From positions 36,244-100,243 of the forward strand of contig WGER01000029.1 in NCBI GenBank assembly GCA_015492645.1: DNA of 64,000 nt, given 5' to 3'. Position numbers and translations under genes: made by a program. Origin of the DNA: Nitrospirota bacterium. Lineage in GTDB: Bacteria; Nitrospirota; Thermodesulfovibrionia; Thermodesulfovibrionales; JdFR-85. Positions within the stretch are counted from its first letter, which is position 1, and every line of letters starts with the position of its first letter. Below the pieces are notes generated by a model. That model ran no database searches, was not told the DNA's origin, and saw nothing but the letters and a program-made list of their open reading frames with translations. Below are positions 17,480 through 27,467 of the stretch, piece after piece.

Positions 17480-19468
17480 CTACTTCAGACCCTCATGGGG
17501 TCTTGAGAGTTTCTCCAGTTTACGCCTGTCCTCCATACTCATCAGTTTGCGCTCCACACCGAACCTGCCCGGCTCGTACTTCCTCAGTTTCAGGGCCTCG
17601 CGCTTCTTGTCTATATGTTCAAGGGCCTTCCTCAACATCACCTCTGGATCGGGTATAAATTCCAGTTTTCCACCAACCCTCTGCTCCCATACCTCTGTCA
17701 TTATCCTTTTCACCTCTGAACTCGCCTCCACCGGACTCTCCGAACCGAATATCACATACATGCCCGAGGCGACAAAGTATGTGCCTATCGCAAGGGCCTT
17801 CTCACTCATCCACTCAGGTGCAAGCCCTACTGCCGGCAGGTCTGAGATATCATCCCCGAGTCCACCTTCGTGTACCATATGGGTCGCTATGGTGAGAATC
17901 CTTGAGTTGTCCACACATGCACCCAAGTGCAGAATGGGAGGACAGCCTATCGCCTCACAGACCTCCCTGAGCCCGGGACCTGCCATCTCAAGGGCCACCT
18001 CGGGTCTCATGTAACCTGCCTTTGCACAGGCATGGGCACCGCAGCCTGTGGTCACCACAAGGACATCATTCTTGATGAACTCAATCGCAAGGTAATCATG
18101 ATAACTGTCCTGCATTATCCTCGGGTTGTTACAACCAACTATGCCTGCCACACCTCTGATTCTTCCCGCCATTATCGCGTCATTAAGGGGTCTGAAGGAG
18201 GCCCTGAAACGGCCTCCCTGCATGTAGTCTATGTACTCATGAGAGAAGCCAGCAATAAGGGGGGATGTCTCATGAACCCTGCTGCCTGAGGCGGTCCTGT
18301 TGGCATAGTTATCTATCGCGAGTCTCAGTATCTGCCTGGCGACCTCCTTTGCCCTCCGTTCATCATACTGGATATGCACCGCATCCTTTATCTTCCCTTT
18401 GTAGGAGGTGGTTATCACCTTCGTATGGAACTTCTTTGAGGCCTCAACTATTGCGGGCATTATACACTGAACATCCACCATCACTGCCTCTGCAAGTCCC
18501 GTCATGATCGCCAGTTCCTGGTTCAGAAAACCACCGGCAGTGGGGATACCATGCCTCATCAGGACCTCATTGGCAGTGCAGCACATACCGACCAGGTTTA
18601 TCCCCTTCGCACCCTTCTGTCTTGCATACTCCAGTATCTCCGGCTCCTGGGATACCTCCACTATCATCTCAGCAAGAGTGGGCTCATGACCATGGACAAC
18701 CACATTCACCTCGTCCTCTTTCATTATCCCGATGCTCGCCTGCGCCCTCACGGGTCTAGGTGTCCCGAAGAGGATGTCGGTGATATCGGTACTGAACATA
18801 CATCCACCCCATCCATCGGCAAGGGAGACCTTGAGTGCTGCCATCATCAGGTTTTCAGGGTCCTGGTCCACACCCATATTCGTCCTGTGCAGGGCCTCTG
18901 CCACCTCCCTGTCTATTCCTCTCGGCACTATACCCCACTTTCTCCAGACCTCCTGACGCTTCTTCGGTGCCCTCTTCACAAAGGCGATCTCACCCTTCTG
19001 CTGTCCGAACTGTTCAATGATCTTCAAAGCCACATCCTTTGCGACCTCCTCCTTCGTCCTACCCTCTGTGGGTATCTCCAGGATATCGGCCAGTTTCTTC
19101 AGTTTCTGGGTGTCCCTCACCTTGAAGTCAGGGGCCTCGCCGGTGGCCGCCTCAAGGAGTGTAAAGGCCATATCCCTTGCATGGTCACTGTGGGCAGCAG
19201 TACCCGCAGCCACCATCCTGAGGAAGTTCCTGGCAGACACAACGGGCAGTGTGGCCCCACATACACCCCTCGCTGTCTCCTCTGCATCAGGGCCAACAAG
19301 CCTGCATGGGCCCATAAAACAGATCTTACAGCATGCACCGCTGTGTCCGATAGGGCAGGGCTTCAGTTTCTCTGCCCTATCAAAGGCGGTCTCCAGTCCC
19401 TGGGCCTCAGCCCATTCTATAATCTCTTCTGCCACCTTATCTGCACTCTTTGGTGTCCTTGGTGCCAT
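17480..19468 (-). CDS. cooS: Anaerobic Ni carbon-monoxide dehydrogenase catalytic subunit
   Basis: PCPIGHSGACCKICFMGPCRL cluster ligands, VTTGCGAHACAKAG, HLGACVDNSRI. Confidence 0.95.
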   Translation of the reverse strand: MAPRTPKSADKVAEEIIEWAEAQGLETAFDRAEKLKPCPIGHSGACCKICFMGPCRLVGPDAEETARGVCGATLPVVSARNFLRMVAAGTAAHSDHARDMAFTLLEAATGEAPDFKVRDTQKLKKLADILEIPTEGRTKEEVAKDVALKIIEQFGQQKGEIAFVKRAPKKRQEVWRKWGIVPRGIDREVAEALHRTNMGVDQDPENLMMAALKVSLADGWGGCMFSTDITDILFGTPRPVRAQASIGIMKEDEVNVVVHGHEPTLAEMIVEVSQEPEILEYARQKGAKGINLVGMCCTANEVLMRHGIPTAGGFLNQELAIMTGLAEAVMVDVQCIMPAIVEASKKFHTKVITTSYKGKIKDAVHIQYDERRAKEVARQILRLAIDNYANRTASGSRVHETSPLIAGFSHEYIDYMQGGRFRASFRPLNDAIMAGRIRGVAGIVGCNNPRIMQDSYHDYLAIEFIKNDVLVVTTGCGAHACAKAGYMRPEVALEMAGPGLREVCEAIGCPPILHLGACVDNSRILTIATHMVHEGGLGDDISDLPAVGLAPEWMSEKALAIGTYFVASGMYVIFGSESPVEASSEVKRIMTEVWEQRVGGKLEFIPDPEVMLRKALEHIDKKREALKLRKYEPGRFGVERKLMSMEDRRKLEKLSRPHEGLK

Positions 19469-19511
19469 CTTATTTACCTCCTTCGGTCATTATCTCAGGC
19501 ACTGCCCGAGA

Positions 19512-21725
19512 CTATATAATCGGCTCCATCTCCAGGGCAGGATGTCCCACCTTCTGGAGCCATTCAAGCAGTTTCTCCGAATCCTCACATATCGTCTCAT
19601 CGGCAATCTTGTCCAACAGATCAGGCACTCCTTCCTCAGCGGCCCTCTGCTGGAACTTCTCCTTCACCCTCTCCTTCAGGGCCTTGGTCATCCAGACTAT
19701 CCTTTTAATACCACCGTCACCTGCAAGGAACTTCCTGCTCGTGATGAAGTTCACCCCTATCCCCATGAACCCGGGGGTCTGCACCCCTCCACCCACAGTG
19801 CCTGCCAGGGTGGAAAACTTCATCCCTATGGGGGTCATCCCTGTATGCCCCCTCTGTACAATCATCACCCCGTTTGCCTCAGGTATTATCGCCACAATAC
19901 ACTCAAAACAGCCGCAGGAGGTCATCGGGTTCTCCATTATTGTGTAGAGATTAAGGGTCTCAACCGCTCCTCCTGATGCCTTCTTCAGGTATTCATCCAC
20001 ACCTGAGTATCTCCCATATCTCGGATCAATCAACTCACCCTTCGGTATGGGCTCATTCCCACCCGTTGGATCAATCTCGTAGGATGCCTTACAGTCGAGC
20101 CAGTTGTAGGCACCACAGAGACCAAGCCTTTCAGGGGTAATCACACACACATGGGTGGGAGCAAAACTCTGACACAGAAGGCAACTGTAAAAGGTGTCCA
20201 CACTGTCATCTGTCAGGGCTGCAAGCCTCTCGTCCCTCGCCTTCCACTCCTTTCTCGCCTCCTCACGCCACTTTATCACATCCTCCTCGTCGGTAAACAG
20301 TGTCACCTGGACCTTGTCCACAATCGCAGAGAACCTCTTGTGGGTCATCGCATGGTGTATCTTTCCAATATCCTCAAGGCTGAAGCCAGCCTGCTTTGCT
20401 GCGTGGCTTATACGTATCCAGTTTATATCCCTCTGGCCCATATGCCAGATACCCTGACCTTCGTTTATATTGTGGTGTAGCCTCCTTTCTATGATGGGCA
20501 GGAAGTCAGATTGTAGCCTCCTGCCGGCGACCTCCACCAGGATTCCCAGGGGCATCACTCCACCCTGCTCATACCGTTCCTTCCAGTTATTACCGACGAT
20601 GTTTATCTTCCCGTCCTCTATCTCATCCATCTCTCTCATCCTCACCCACTCAAAGGCAGGTGAACGGGTTCCACCAAATTCAATAAAGGTCTCCTCCTTC
20701 CTGATCCTCTCTCCCTCGAAGGCCGGTCCATAGGATATAGGGATCGGGGGTTTCTCCACGATCACCTTCAGTCCCCTCACCTCAATCGCCCTCTGGACGA
20801 TCCTATCGTGGTCGAGTTCCTTGTCCACCTCTTCATAGGTGCACACACCTGTCGGATGGATTACAGGTACATCGGTGTCACAGATCGCAGGGAATCCCAT
20901 GTTTATAGCCCCCGCTCCTGTGGCCCACTTTATGTCGTCCAGTTCACCCAGGACAAGGGCAAAGGCAAAGACACGGTCCTTCGTATACTTCAGGTTGGCC
21001 CTGTAATCACCAGGTTTATGTCCACCGAAAATGAGGGCCGCCCTGATCGCCCAGTCAAGGGCATAGAGGGTATGCTCGGTGGTGGTACCAAGAGGCACCA
21101 CATACACATCCCAGCCCAGTTCAATCCCCTTACTCAGCAGTTGCCTGGTAACACTCGTCACCCTGCCCGTTTTGTCAGGGGCCTGCCCTGAGAGAAACAC
21201 CAGTATGTTCTTCTCCTGCAGTTCCCTGACGATCTTTACTGCCGTGTCTTCATCAGGGGCGGCCCCGATGATTGCTGCAAACCCGGGCATCCTGCCGTCC
21301 ACCAACTGGATACCCAGATTTCTCTGGATGGTATCAGTAATAAATCCGTTGTACTCGTAACCTGTTTCAGGGTCCCTGTCAGGCTCAAGCCCCTCAATGT
21401 ACCTCAGGGCCAGGTATATCTCCTCACACCAGAGTGTGGCCATCCCTGAGTCTAGGGCCTCACCCAGATATGGCCTCCATAGATGCTCCTCAGGCTCCTC
21501 ATGCAGCAGTTCTCTGGCCATCATGAGGGCCTCTTTCATATCCTTCAGTGTCTTCACCTCAAACCCGGTCATAGCATAAATCATCGGCAGATAGAAGGCA
21601 GTATCGGGAAACTCGAACCGGTGGTCCTCACCTTTTTCTGCAATCACCTTCTGTAGGAGTTCCTCTGTCTGACGATAGACTTTATGGGCCCCCCTGATAG
21701 CAGCCGAGGCTATTATCTTCGACAT
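19512..21725 (-). CDS. acsB: CO-methylating acetyl-CoA synthase (A-cluster subunit)
   Basis: FYSCLLCQSFAPTHVCVITPERLGLCGAYNWLDCKASYEIDPTGGN and MTSCGCFECI A-cluster ligands. Confidence 0.96.
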   Translation of the reverse strand: MSKIIASAAIRGAHKVYRQTEELLQKVIAEKGEDHRFEFPDTAFYLPMIYAMTGFEVKTLKDMKEALMMARELLHEEPEEHLWRPYLGEALDSGMATLWCEEIYLALRYIEGLEPDRDPETGYEYNGFITDTIQRNLGIQLVDGRMPGFAAIIGAAPDEDTAVKIVRELQEKNILVFLSGQAPDKTGRVTSVTRQLLSKGIELGWDVYVVPLGTTTEHTLYALDWAIRAALIFGGHKPGDYRANLKYTKDRVFAFALVLGELDDIKWATGAGAINMGFPAICDTDVPVIHPTGVCTYEEVDKELDHDRIVQRAIEVRGLKVIVEKPPIPISYGPAFEGERIRKEETFIEFGGTRSPAFEWVRMREMDEIEDGKINIVGNNWKERYEQGGVMPLGILVEVAGRRLQSDFLPIIERRLHHNINEGQGIWHMGQRDINWIRISHAAKQAGFSLEDIGKIHHAMTHKRFSAIVDKVQVTLFTDEEDVIKWREEARKEWKARDERLAALTDDSVDTFYSCLLCQSFAPTHVCVITPERLGLCGAYNWLDCKASYEIDPTGGNEPIPKGELIDPRYGRYSGVDEYLKKASGGAVETLNLYTIMENPMTSCGCFECIVAIIPEANGVMIVQRGHTGMTPIGMKFSTLAGTVGGGVQTPGFMGIGVNFITSRKFLAGDGGIKRIVWMTKALKERVKEKFQQRAAEEGVPDLLDKIADETICEDSEKLLEWLQKVGHPALEMEPII

Positions 21726-21850
21726 CCTGACCTCCTCGCTCCAGATTTTGTTTTCATCTCAACTTAAAAGAGCACCGGGTGGCCGATGCCCTTAATAAAA
21801 TTTTTAAACATTTAACTTTCTAAAGTCAATCTGTTTTTATCCAGACCCCT

Positions 21851-23197
21851 CTATGCTGCAACCTTCTGTCTGAGAAAGGAAGGCAACCCGTTCGCCTCCC
21901 TCGGGCCAACAGTCACTGTCCAGCCCTCCAGTTTCTCCTCAATCGCACCCTTCAGTATTGCAACATACCCGGGTATTATCAGTTCCCTGTGTTTTATCTG
22001 GCTCTCTATCCCGCTTTCTTTGATGAAGTTGGCGATCTTTGCACCAGTAAATTTCCCTGCAGCCCAGGCGGTCAGCACGCTCAGTCCCTCACAGTCCATA
22101 ACAGCAAGCCAGGCCGGGACCTTGGAATTCTCAACCTCTCCAGAAACTATGAAGTAAGTGAGAGAGAAGTTTGTCGTGATGAGAAGCGGTGAATTCTCAT
22201 CTGGCTCCCCGATCTTGTATATCTTCTGCTCCACCTGCATCGGCACCTGTGGATCAGTATAGATATTCTGTCTCAGGGTAAACAGGGCAAGGTTCTTCCA
22301 CTTCTCTGCAGAGGACATCACCACCACAGAGGCGTACTTACATATCCCGAGGCCTGCAAGGAGTGTCTCATACAGTGGGTCTTCCCTCTGCACAAAGTTT
22401 ATCACAGGATAACCGAGTGGCTTGAAGTTCTTCTTTATGGCTGCCCTCCTGATGAGGGTATTATGTTCCAGTATCTCAGGTGCCTTTCTCGCCCCTGAGT
22501 CTACCACAATATCCTCAACCCCTAAGGATTTCACCTTCTCTGTTAGTGCACTGAGGGCCTCCAGGTCGTCTGCCCTCACACCCACAGAGGCCTTCGCCTC
22601 CTTCGCGATCGGGACCATCTGCTCAGCATTCGCCTCTGTTACCCCATATAGCAGTGCCCCCTTGCCTGAGAATAACCCCATGACCGTCTTTGCTGCATCT
22701 GGGCTCTCAGTAGATACAATCACAGGCACCTCCGGTGCCTTCTCAGCCACTGTCTTTGCAAGTGTCTCAAACCTTTCCACCTCACCAGAGGCGTTGGTGA
22801 TACAGATCGCATCCACCCTCAGCAACTGCCCAACTCTGTTTATCTCAGAGGTGAGCACCGCCTGGACCTTTTCCATCTGTACAGCCTCATCCTCTGTATC
22901 CTTTATCTCAAGGGCCAGAACGGTCGGGTTTACGAATTTCTTTTCATGCCTGAACAGGACCGTCTCTTCTCCCATCTTCACGGCCTTATCCCCCGTACCC
23001 AGTGTGATAGGCCTCACTGGAGGGGCAGCAGCCTCACCCAGGATCCTCTTTGCCTCTTCTGAGACATCTGGACACTTGTCCAGTGATGTCTGACGCTGGG
23101 CGAGTTTCATTGCGAAGGCAAGGCAGGTAGGGAACCCGCATTTTTTACAGTTAGTCTTTGGAAGGAGTTTAAATATCTCAACACCTGTTAACGCCAT
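21851..23197 (-). CDS. acsC: Corrinoid/iron-sulfur protein large subunit (CdhE/AcsC)
   Basis: N-terminal CKKCGFPTCLAFAMKLAQRQTSLDKCP [4Fe-4S] motif. Confidence 0.94.
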   Translation of the reverse strand: MALTGVEIFKLLPKTNCKKCGFPTCLAFAMKLAQRQTSLDKCPDVSEEAKRILGEAAAPPVRPITLGTGDKAVKMGEETVLFRHEKKFVNPTVLALEIKDTEDEAVQMEKVQAVLTSEINRVGQLLRVDAICITNASGEVERFETLAKTVAEKAPEVPVIVSTESPDAAKTVMGLFSGKGALLYGVTEANAEQMVPIAKEAKASVGVRADDLEALSALTEKVKSLGVEDIVVDSGARKAPEILEHNTLIRRAAIKKNFKPLGYPVINFVQREDPLYETLLAGLGICKYASVVVMSSAEKWKNLALFTLRQNIYTDPQVPMQVEQKIYKIGEPDENSPLLITTNFSLTYFIVSGEVENSKVPAWLAVMDCEGLSVLTAWAAGKFTGAKIANFIKESGIESQIKHRELIIPGYVAILKGAIEEKLEGWTVTVGPREANGLPSFLRQKVAA

Positions 23198-23218
23198 CTC
23201 AAACCTCCAGGTCTTAGT

Positions 23219-24160
23219 TTAAGCGAACATCTCATCAATAAAGGTATTTACAAGGCTCACCGCATCGGGATGTCTCATTATCAGCAGTTCTGCACCGGCG
23301 AGCATCAGTGTGGTTGCAGTAAGCGCCTCCCAGAGTATTCCCCTCTCCCTGAGACTGCCCCATTCTGGCAGATCCTGTTCTGAGGCCTGAGTTTCCTTTA
23401 TCTTCCAGACATACATACCCACATCAGCCACCATTGGAGGCTGCATCACGGGATCTGCCTGTGCCAGTGCTGCAAGCCTGATCCTCTCCATCACCGAGTA
23501 TGTATACTCAATCCCGTAACCAAGGGCAGAGCACATGGGGTCTGTAATCAGTCTCTCCTTCTCAAAGCCCATCTGGGTGATCAGGATATTCAACTGCTTG
23601 GAGAGGTTTATATCAAGTTCACTCATGGCGATCAGTTTGTGACCCGAGGCCATGGCTGCGGCTGCGATTGTCTTGTAATTCGCCTCCTGTGCCTTACCTA
23701 TCACACAATTACGGCCCTTTGATGCCTCTGCCACCTTTGGAAGGACCTCGGCATCTTTCTCAATATGGTTACTGCCAAGAATGATCAGTGGCACCTTTAC
23801 GGCATTGAGGACATCCGTTACTACCTTCACTGCATCCTCTGCTGAGAGGTTCTTCTGATCAGGATGGGTACCGATGAGCCTCAGTGTGATGGACTTTGCC
23901 CCGAGGCTCTCCTGACAGAACTGGGCCCACTTTACAGGGTCATCGGAGACATCACTGTACGGCTCCCTCACCACCTCAGGCCAGTCCTGAGGGGGTACAT
24001 CCTGTATCTCATAAGATATGAGGGGCCTGTGAGGTATCTCTCCTTCAAACCTGTGGAAGGGTAGGGTGTTTTCGCCTCCAAAGGTCTCCTGGACCTCCGT
24101 ACCAATGGTTACTGGATAGACCCTTCCTCTAAAACTCTCTTTTGGCGGCGTAAAGGCCAT
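23219..24160 (-). CDS. acsD: Corrinoid/iron-sulfur protein small subunit (CdhD/AcsD)
   Basis: TIM-barrel CdhD family pattern, position between acsC and acsE. Confidence 0.92.
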   Translation of the reverse strand: MAFTPPKESFRGRVYPVTIGTEVQETFGGENTLPFHRFEGEIPHRPLISYEIQDVPPQDWPEVVREPYSDVSDDPVKWAQFCQESLGAKSITLRLIGTHPDQKNLSAEDAVKVVTDVLNAVKVPLIILGSNHIEKDAEVLPKVAEASKGRNCVIGKAQEANYKTIAAAAMASGHKLIAMSELDINLSKQLNILITQMGFEKERLITDPMCSALGYGIEYTYSVMERIRLAALAQADPVMQPPMVADVGMYVWKIKETQASEQDLPEWGSLRERGILWEALTATTLMLAGAELLIMRHPDAVSLVNTFIDEMFA

Positions 24161-24171
24161 CTCAACCTCCC

Positions 24172-25029
24172 TTACATCTCAAGATAGGAATGGGCATAAA
24201 GGGTATTACCAAGTATAACATCAATCGTCTTCTTCATTACGGTCATCTTCTCTTTGTCCTCTATCTCCTCTCCATTGAGGACCTTATCAAAAAGGGGCTT
24301 TTCCTCCATCGCCTCCTTTATCTCTGCGGGGTCTGCAATGGCAGCATCGAGTCCGGCATTTAACAACATGAGGAAATAGTACTTATTGAGTATCGGTCTT
24401 ACATGTTTTGGGCAGCCATTTGAGACATTGCTGAGGCCCACCACGGTCTTCATCGGAGGGTCATTCAATTGCTTGAAGACCTCTATCGCCTTAATCACCT
24501 TAAGGGCCTGGTCCTGCGTCGTTGCTATCTGGAGCACCAAGGGATCAAGATAGACATTCTCCAGAGGAACACCGTATTCCATAGCCCTTGCCATTATCTC
24601 TGCTGCAATGGCCGCCCTGTCATGCTCATCAGCAGGGAGCCCACCCTTACCAACAGTAAGGGCTATAATATCACAGTTGTACTTGGCTGCAAGTTCCAGC
24701 ATCGGAAACCTCTCAGGATCGTTGGAGGTGGAGTTTATCATGGGTCTGCCATAGTCATTGTTATGGACCTTCAGTCCGGCCTCCACAGCATTATAATTTG
24801 TGGTATCAAGACATACTGGCAGTGGAACCGCCTCCTGTATTGTGGTCACCATCCACTGCATCAACTCCTCTCCACCATCCTCTGCAGGTCCGATATTTGC
24901 ATCAATCATGCCAGCACCGTTTTCGTACTGAATCCTGGCAATCTCCTGAATTGGCGCCTTGTCCCTCTTCATCATTGCCTCTCTGACCCTCTTTGCGATA
25001 ATACTCAACTTCTCACCTATTATCAGCAT
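24172..25029 (-). CDS. acsE: Methyltetrahydrofolate:corrinoid/iron-sulfur protein methyltransferase
   Basis: Pterin-binding TIM barrel (MIDANIGPAEDGGEELMQW, LDTTNYNAVEAGL, GLSNVSNGCP). Confidence 0.93.
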   Translation of the reverse strand: MLIIGEKLSIIAKRVREAMMKRDKAPIQEIARIQYENGAGMIDANIGPAEDGGEELMQWMVTTIQEAVPLPVCLDTTNYNAVEAGLKVHNNDYGRPMINSTSNDPERFPMLELAAKYNCDIIALTVGKGGLPADEHDRAAIAAEIMARAMEYGVPLENVYLDPLVLQIATTQDQALKVIKAIEVFKQLNDPPMKTVVGLSNVSNGCPKHVRPILNKYYFLMLLNAGLDAAIADPAEIKEAMEEKPLFDKVLNGEEIEDKEKMTVMKKTIDVILGNTLYAHSYLEM

Positions 25030-25188
25030 ATCCCTTCTCCTTAATAAAGATAGTCTCTAAAGATAGGTCAAAAAGAATAACATAAAAAAACTCAAATAGT
25101 AAAGAGGGATTTTTATTTATTTTTATTATGATAGGATTAATGAGGATGCCCCTGTCGGTGATCCATTCAGGTGTTCATGATAATGCCT

Positions 25189-25228
25189 GTCCAGGCTTCT
25201 GCACATGTCTGAAGAAGTGGACAGGGAG
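25189..25228 (+). other. Stable inverted repeat CCTGTCCA...TGGACAGG in the acsE/mqnE divergent intergenic region
   Basis: cctgtccaggcttctgcacatgtctgaagaagtggacagg; nested CTTC/GAAG pairing. Confidence 0.5.
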
Positions 25229-25323
25229 TTCCAGGGGGTTACTTTGCCTGTTTTGCCCGAAAGTCTATCGGCAAACGGGATTGATCGATCTTGTTTTAAT
25301 TTAATCAGTCACCACTGTCCTGA

Positions 25324-25329
25324 TATAAT
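25324..25329 (+). promoter_or_regulatory. TATAAT -10-like box 5 nt before the mqnE ATG
   Basis: tgaTATAATaaataATGgcc. Confidence 0.35.
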
Positions 25330-25334
25330 AAATA

Positions 25335-26438
25335 ATGGCCCTTCAGAAGGTACAGGAAAAGGTCCTTTCGGGTAAGAGGCTTACTGAAGAGGAGGCCCTC
25401 TTACTCTACGATAGTGATGAGATTCATCAGATAGGCATCCTGGCTGACCATATGAAGGGCAGAATCAGTGGTGAGTATGTCTATTTTATACTCAACAGAC
25501 ATATAAATCCTACCAACATCTGTGTTAATAGATGCGGATTCTGTGCCTTCAGCAGGTCCCCTGGTGAGGAGGGAGCCTACGAACTCACCACAGAGCAGAT
25601 ACTTCAGAAGATACAGGAGGCAAGGGAACCAATAAGGGAGGTACATATTGTGGGAGGCCTTCATCCCTTCTGGACGCTTGAACACTATACCGGGATGTTA
25701 TCGACGATAAAGGAACACTTTCCCCATATCCGGATAAAGGCCTTCACCGCTGTAGAGGTTGACCATATCTCGAGGGTTAGCGGGCTTGAAGTGGGGGATG
25801 TCCTGAGGGCCTTAAAGGATGCAGGGTTAGACCTGATGCCAGGAGGTGGCGCAGAGATAATTGATCCTGAAGTGAGAAGGGCCCTCTGTCCTGAGAAGAT
25901 ATCTGGTCAGCGGTGGCTCCAGATTCACAGGACCGCCCATCGACTGGGGATAAAGACCAATGCCACAATGCTTTACGGGCACATAGAATCTCACATTCAC
26001 AGGATAAGACACCTTGCTGCGCTCAGGAGACTACAGGATGAGACTGGTGGCTTTCAGGCATTCATCCCGCTCAGATACCACCCCACCAAAGATGGCTCGA
26101 GGTCCTACCCCGGGATCGAGGACCTCAAGACAATAGCAATAAGCAGGCTCTTCCTTGACAACTTCCCTCATATAAAGGCCTACTGGGTGATGCTCGGTGA
26201 GAAACTCTCACAGGTCGCCCTCCTTTTTGGGGCCGATGACCTTGAGGGCACAGTGATAGAGGAGAGGATAACACATTCTACAGGCTCTCAAGGACCGGAA
26301 TATCTCAGCCGTGAAGACCTTCTCTATCTGATCCAGAAGGCAGGGAAGGTCCCTGTAGAAAGGGACAGTTTCTATAATCCCATAAGGGTGTATCATGAAG
26401 AGGTTGGACAAACAAGAGGCGTTGGAACTGTTCACTGA
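25335..26438 (+). CDS. mqnE: Aminofutalosine synthase (radical SAM)
   Basis: ICVNRCGFCAFSR radical SAM motif, IREVHIVGGLHPFW, KAFTAVEVDHISR. Confidence 0.93.
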   Translation: MALQKVQEKVLSGKRLTEEEALLLYDSDEIHQIGILADHMKGRISGEYVYFILNRHINPTNICVNRCGFCAFSRSPGEEGAYELTTEQILQKIQEAREPIREVHIVGGLHPFWTLEHYTGMLSTIKEHFPHIRIKAFTAVEVDHISRVSGLEVGDVLRALKDAGLDLMPGGGAEIIDPEVRRALCPEKISGQRWLQIHRTAHRLGIKTNATMLYGHIESHIHRIRHLAALRRLQDETGGFQAFIPLRYHPTKDGSRSYPGIEDLKTIAISRLFLDNFPHIKAYWVMLGEKLSQVALLFGADDLEGTVIEERITHSTGSQGPEYLSREDLLYLIQKAGKVPVERDSFYNPIRVYHEEVGQTRGVGTVH

Positions 26439-27426
26439 GGCCCCTCTGCTTGAACTCGGCAGGATGGCGGACGAGGTAAGAAGGGAATTTCATCCTGAAG
26501 GGGTGGTCACCTTTGTGGTTGACAGAAACATCAACTACACCAATGTATGTATAAACAGATGCCTCTTCTGCGCCTATTACCGTGACAGGGATGACCCTGA
26601 GGCGTTTATTTTAGACAGAGAGAGTCTGAGTCAGAAGATCAGAGAAACCCTGGAACTCGGAGGGACTCAGATCCTCCTGCAGGGCGGACTCCACCCCGAC
26701 CTTGGTCTCCAGTACTACAGAGACCTTTTCCGTTTTATTAAATCCCGCTTTGGTATCCACATCCATGGGTTATCACCACCTGAGGTGGTCTATATCGCAA
26801 GGAAGGAGGGACTGACCGTGAGGGAGACACTGCTCGCCTTGAAAGAGGCGGGTCTTGACTCCATACCCGGTGGAGGTGCTGAGATACTCTCTGATAGGGT
26901 ACGTAAGGTCCTGAGTCCGAGAAAGATAGGGTCTTCAGAGTGGCTTGAGGTGATGGAGGAGGCCCACAGGATTGGCATGAAAACAACAGCCACAATGATG
27001 TTCGGTTCTATAGAGACCCCTGAAGAGATAATAGGGCATCTGGAAGCGATAAGAGAACTACAGGACCGAACAGGGGGGTTCACCGCCTTTATCCCCTGGA
27101 GTTTCCAGCCCAAAAACACAGCCCTATCACATTTAAGGCCAGCCACTGCCACTGAGTATCTCAGGGTCTTAGCGATCTCAAGACTCTATCTTGACAATAT
27201 AAGAAACATTCAGGCATCATGGGTAACACAGGGGCTGGGCATAGCTCAGGTGGCGCTGAGGTTTGGGGCGAATGATCTGGGCTCCACCATGATTGAGGAG
27301 AATGTCGTAAGGGCAGCGGGGGTGACTTACAGGGCGCACCTTCAGGATTTGATCCAGATCATAAGGGATGCAGGATACAGAGCGGCCCAGAGGAACACCT
27401 TTTACGAAATATTACGGTATTTTTAA
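26395..27426 (+). CDS. mqnC: Cyclic dehypoxanthinyl futalosine synthase (radical SAM)
   Basis: VCINRCLFCAYYR, GGTQILLQGGLHPDLGLQYY, HGLSPPEV; overlaps mqnE by 44 bp. Confidence 0.93.
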   Translation: MKRLDKQEALELFTEAPLLELGRMADEVRREFHPEGVVTFVVDRNINYTNVCINRCLFCAYYRDRDDPEAFILDRESLSQKIRETLELGGTQILLQGGLHPDLGLQYYRDLFRFIKSRFGIHIHGLSPPEVVYIARKEGLTVRETLLALKEAGLDSIPGGGAEILSDRVRKVLSPRKIGSSEWLEVMEEAHRIGMKTTATMMFGSIETPEEIIGHLEAIRELQDRTGGFTAFIPWSFQPKNTALSHLRPATATEYLRVLAISRLYLDNIRNIQASWVTQGLGIAQVALRFGANDLGSTMIEENVVRAAGVTYRAHLQDLIQIIRDAGYRAAQRNTFYEILRYF

Positions 27427-27467
27427 GGGGAAGGTAAAGAGGTGAAAATCATCTTTGGAGGTGATTT

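Noticed and set aside
18551-19519. 322-aa plus-strand ORF (and 19017..19976, 319 aa) opposite cooS/acsB
   Set aside because: Shadow ORFs antisense to strongly recognised cooS and acsB; no family motifs and low-complexity codon mirror sequence.
25030-25334. Cobalamin or c-di-GMP riboswitch upstream of acsE
   Set aside because: No B12-box (GCCACTG) context and no convincing GEMM core on either strand.
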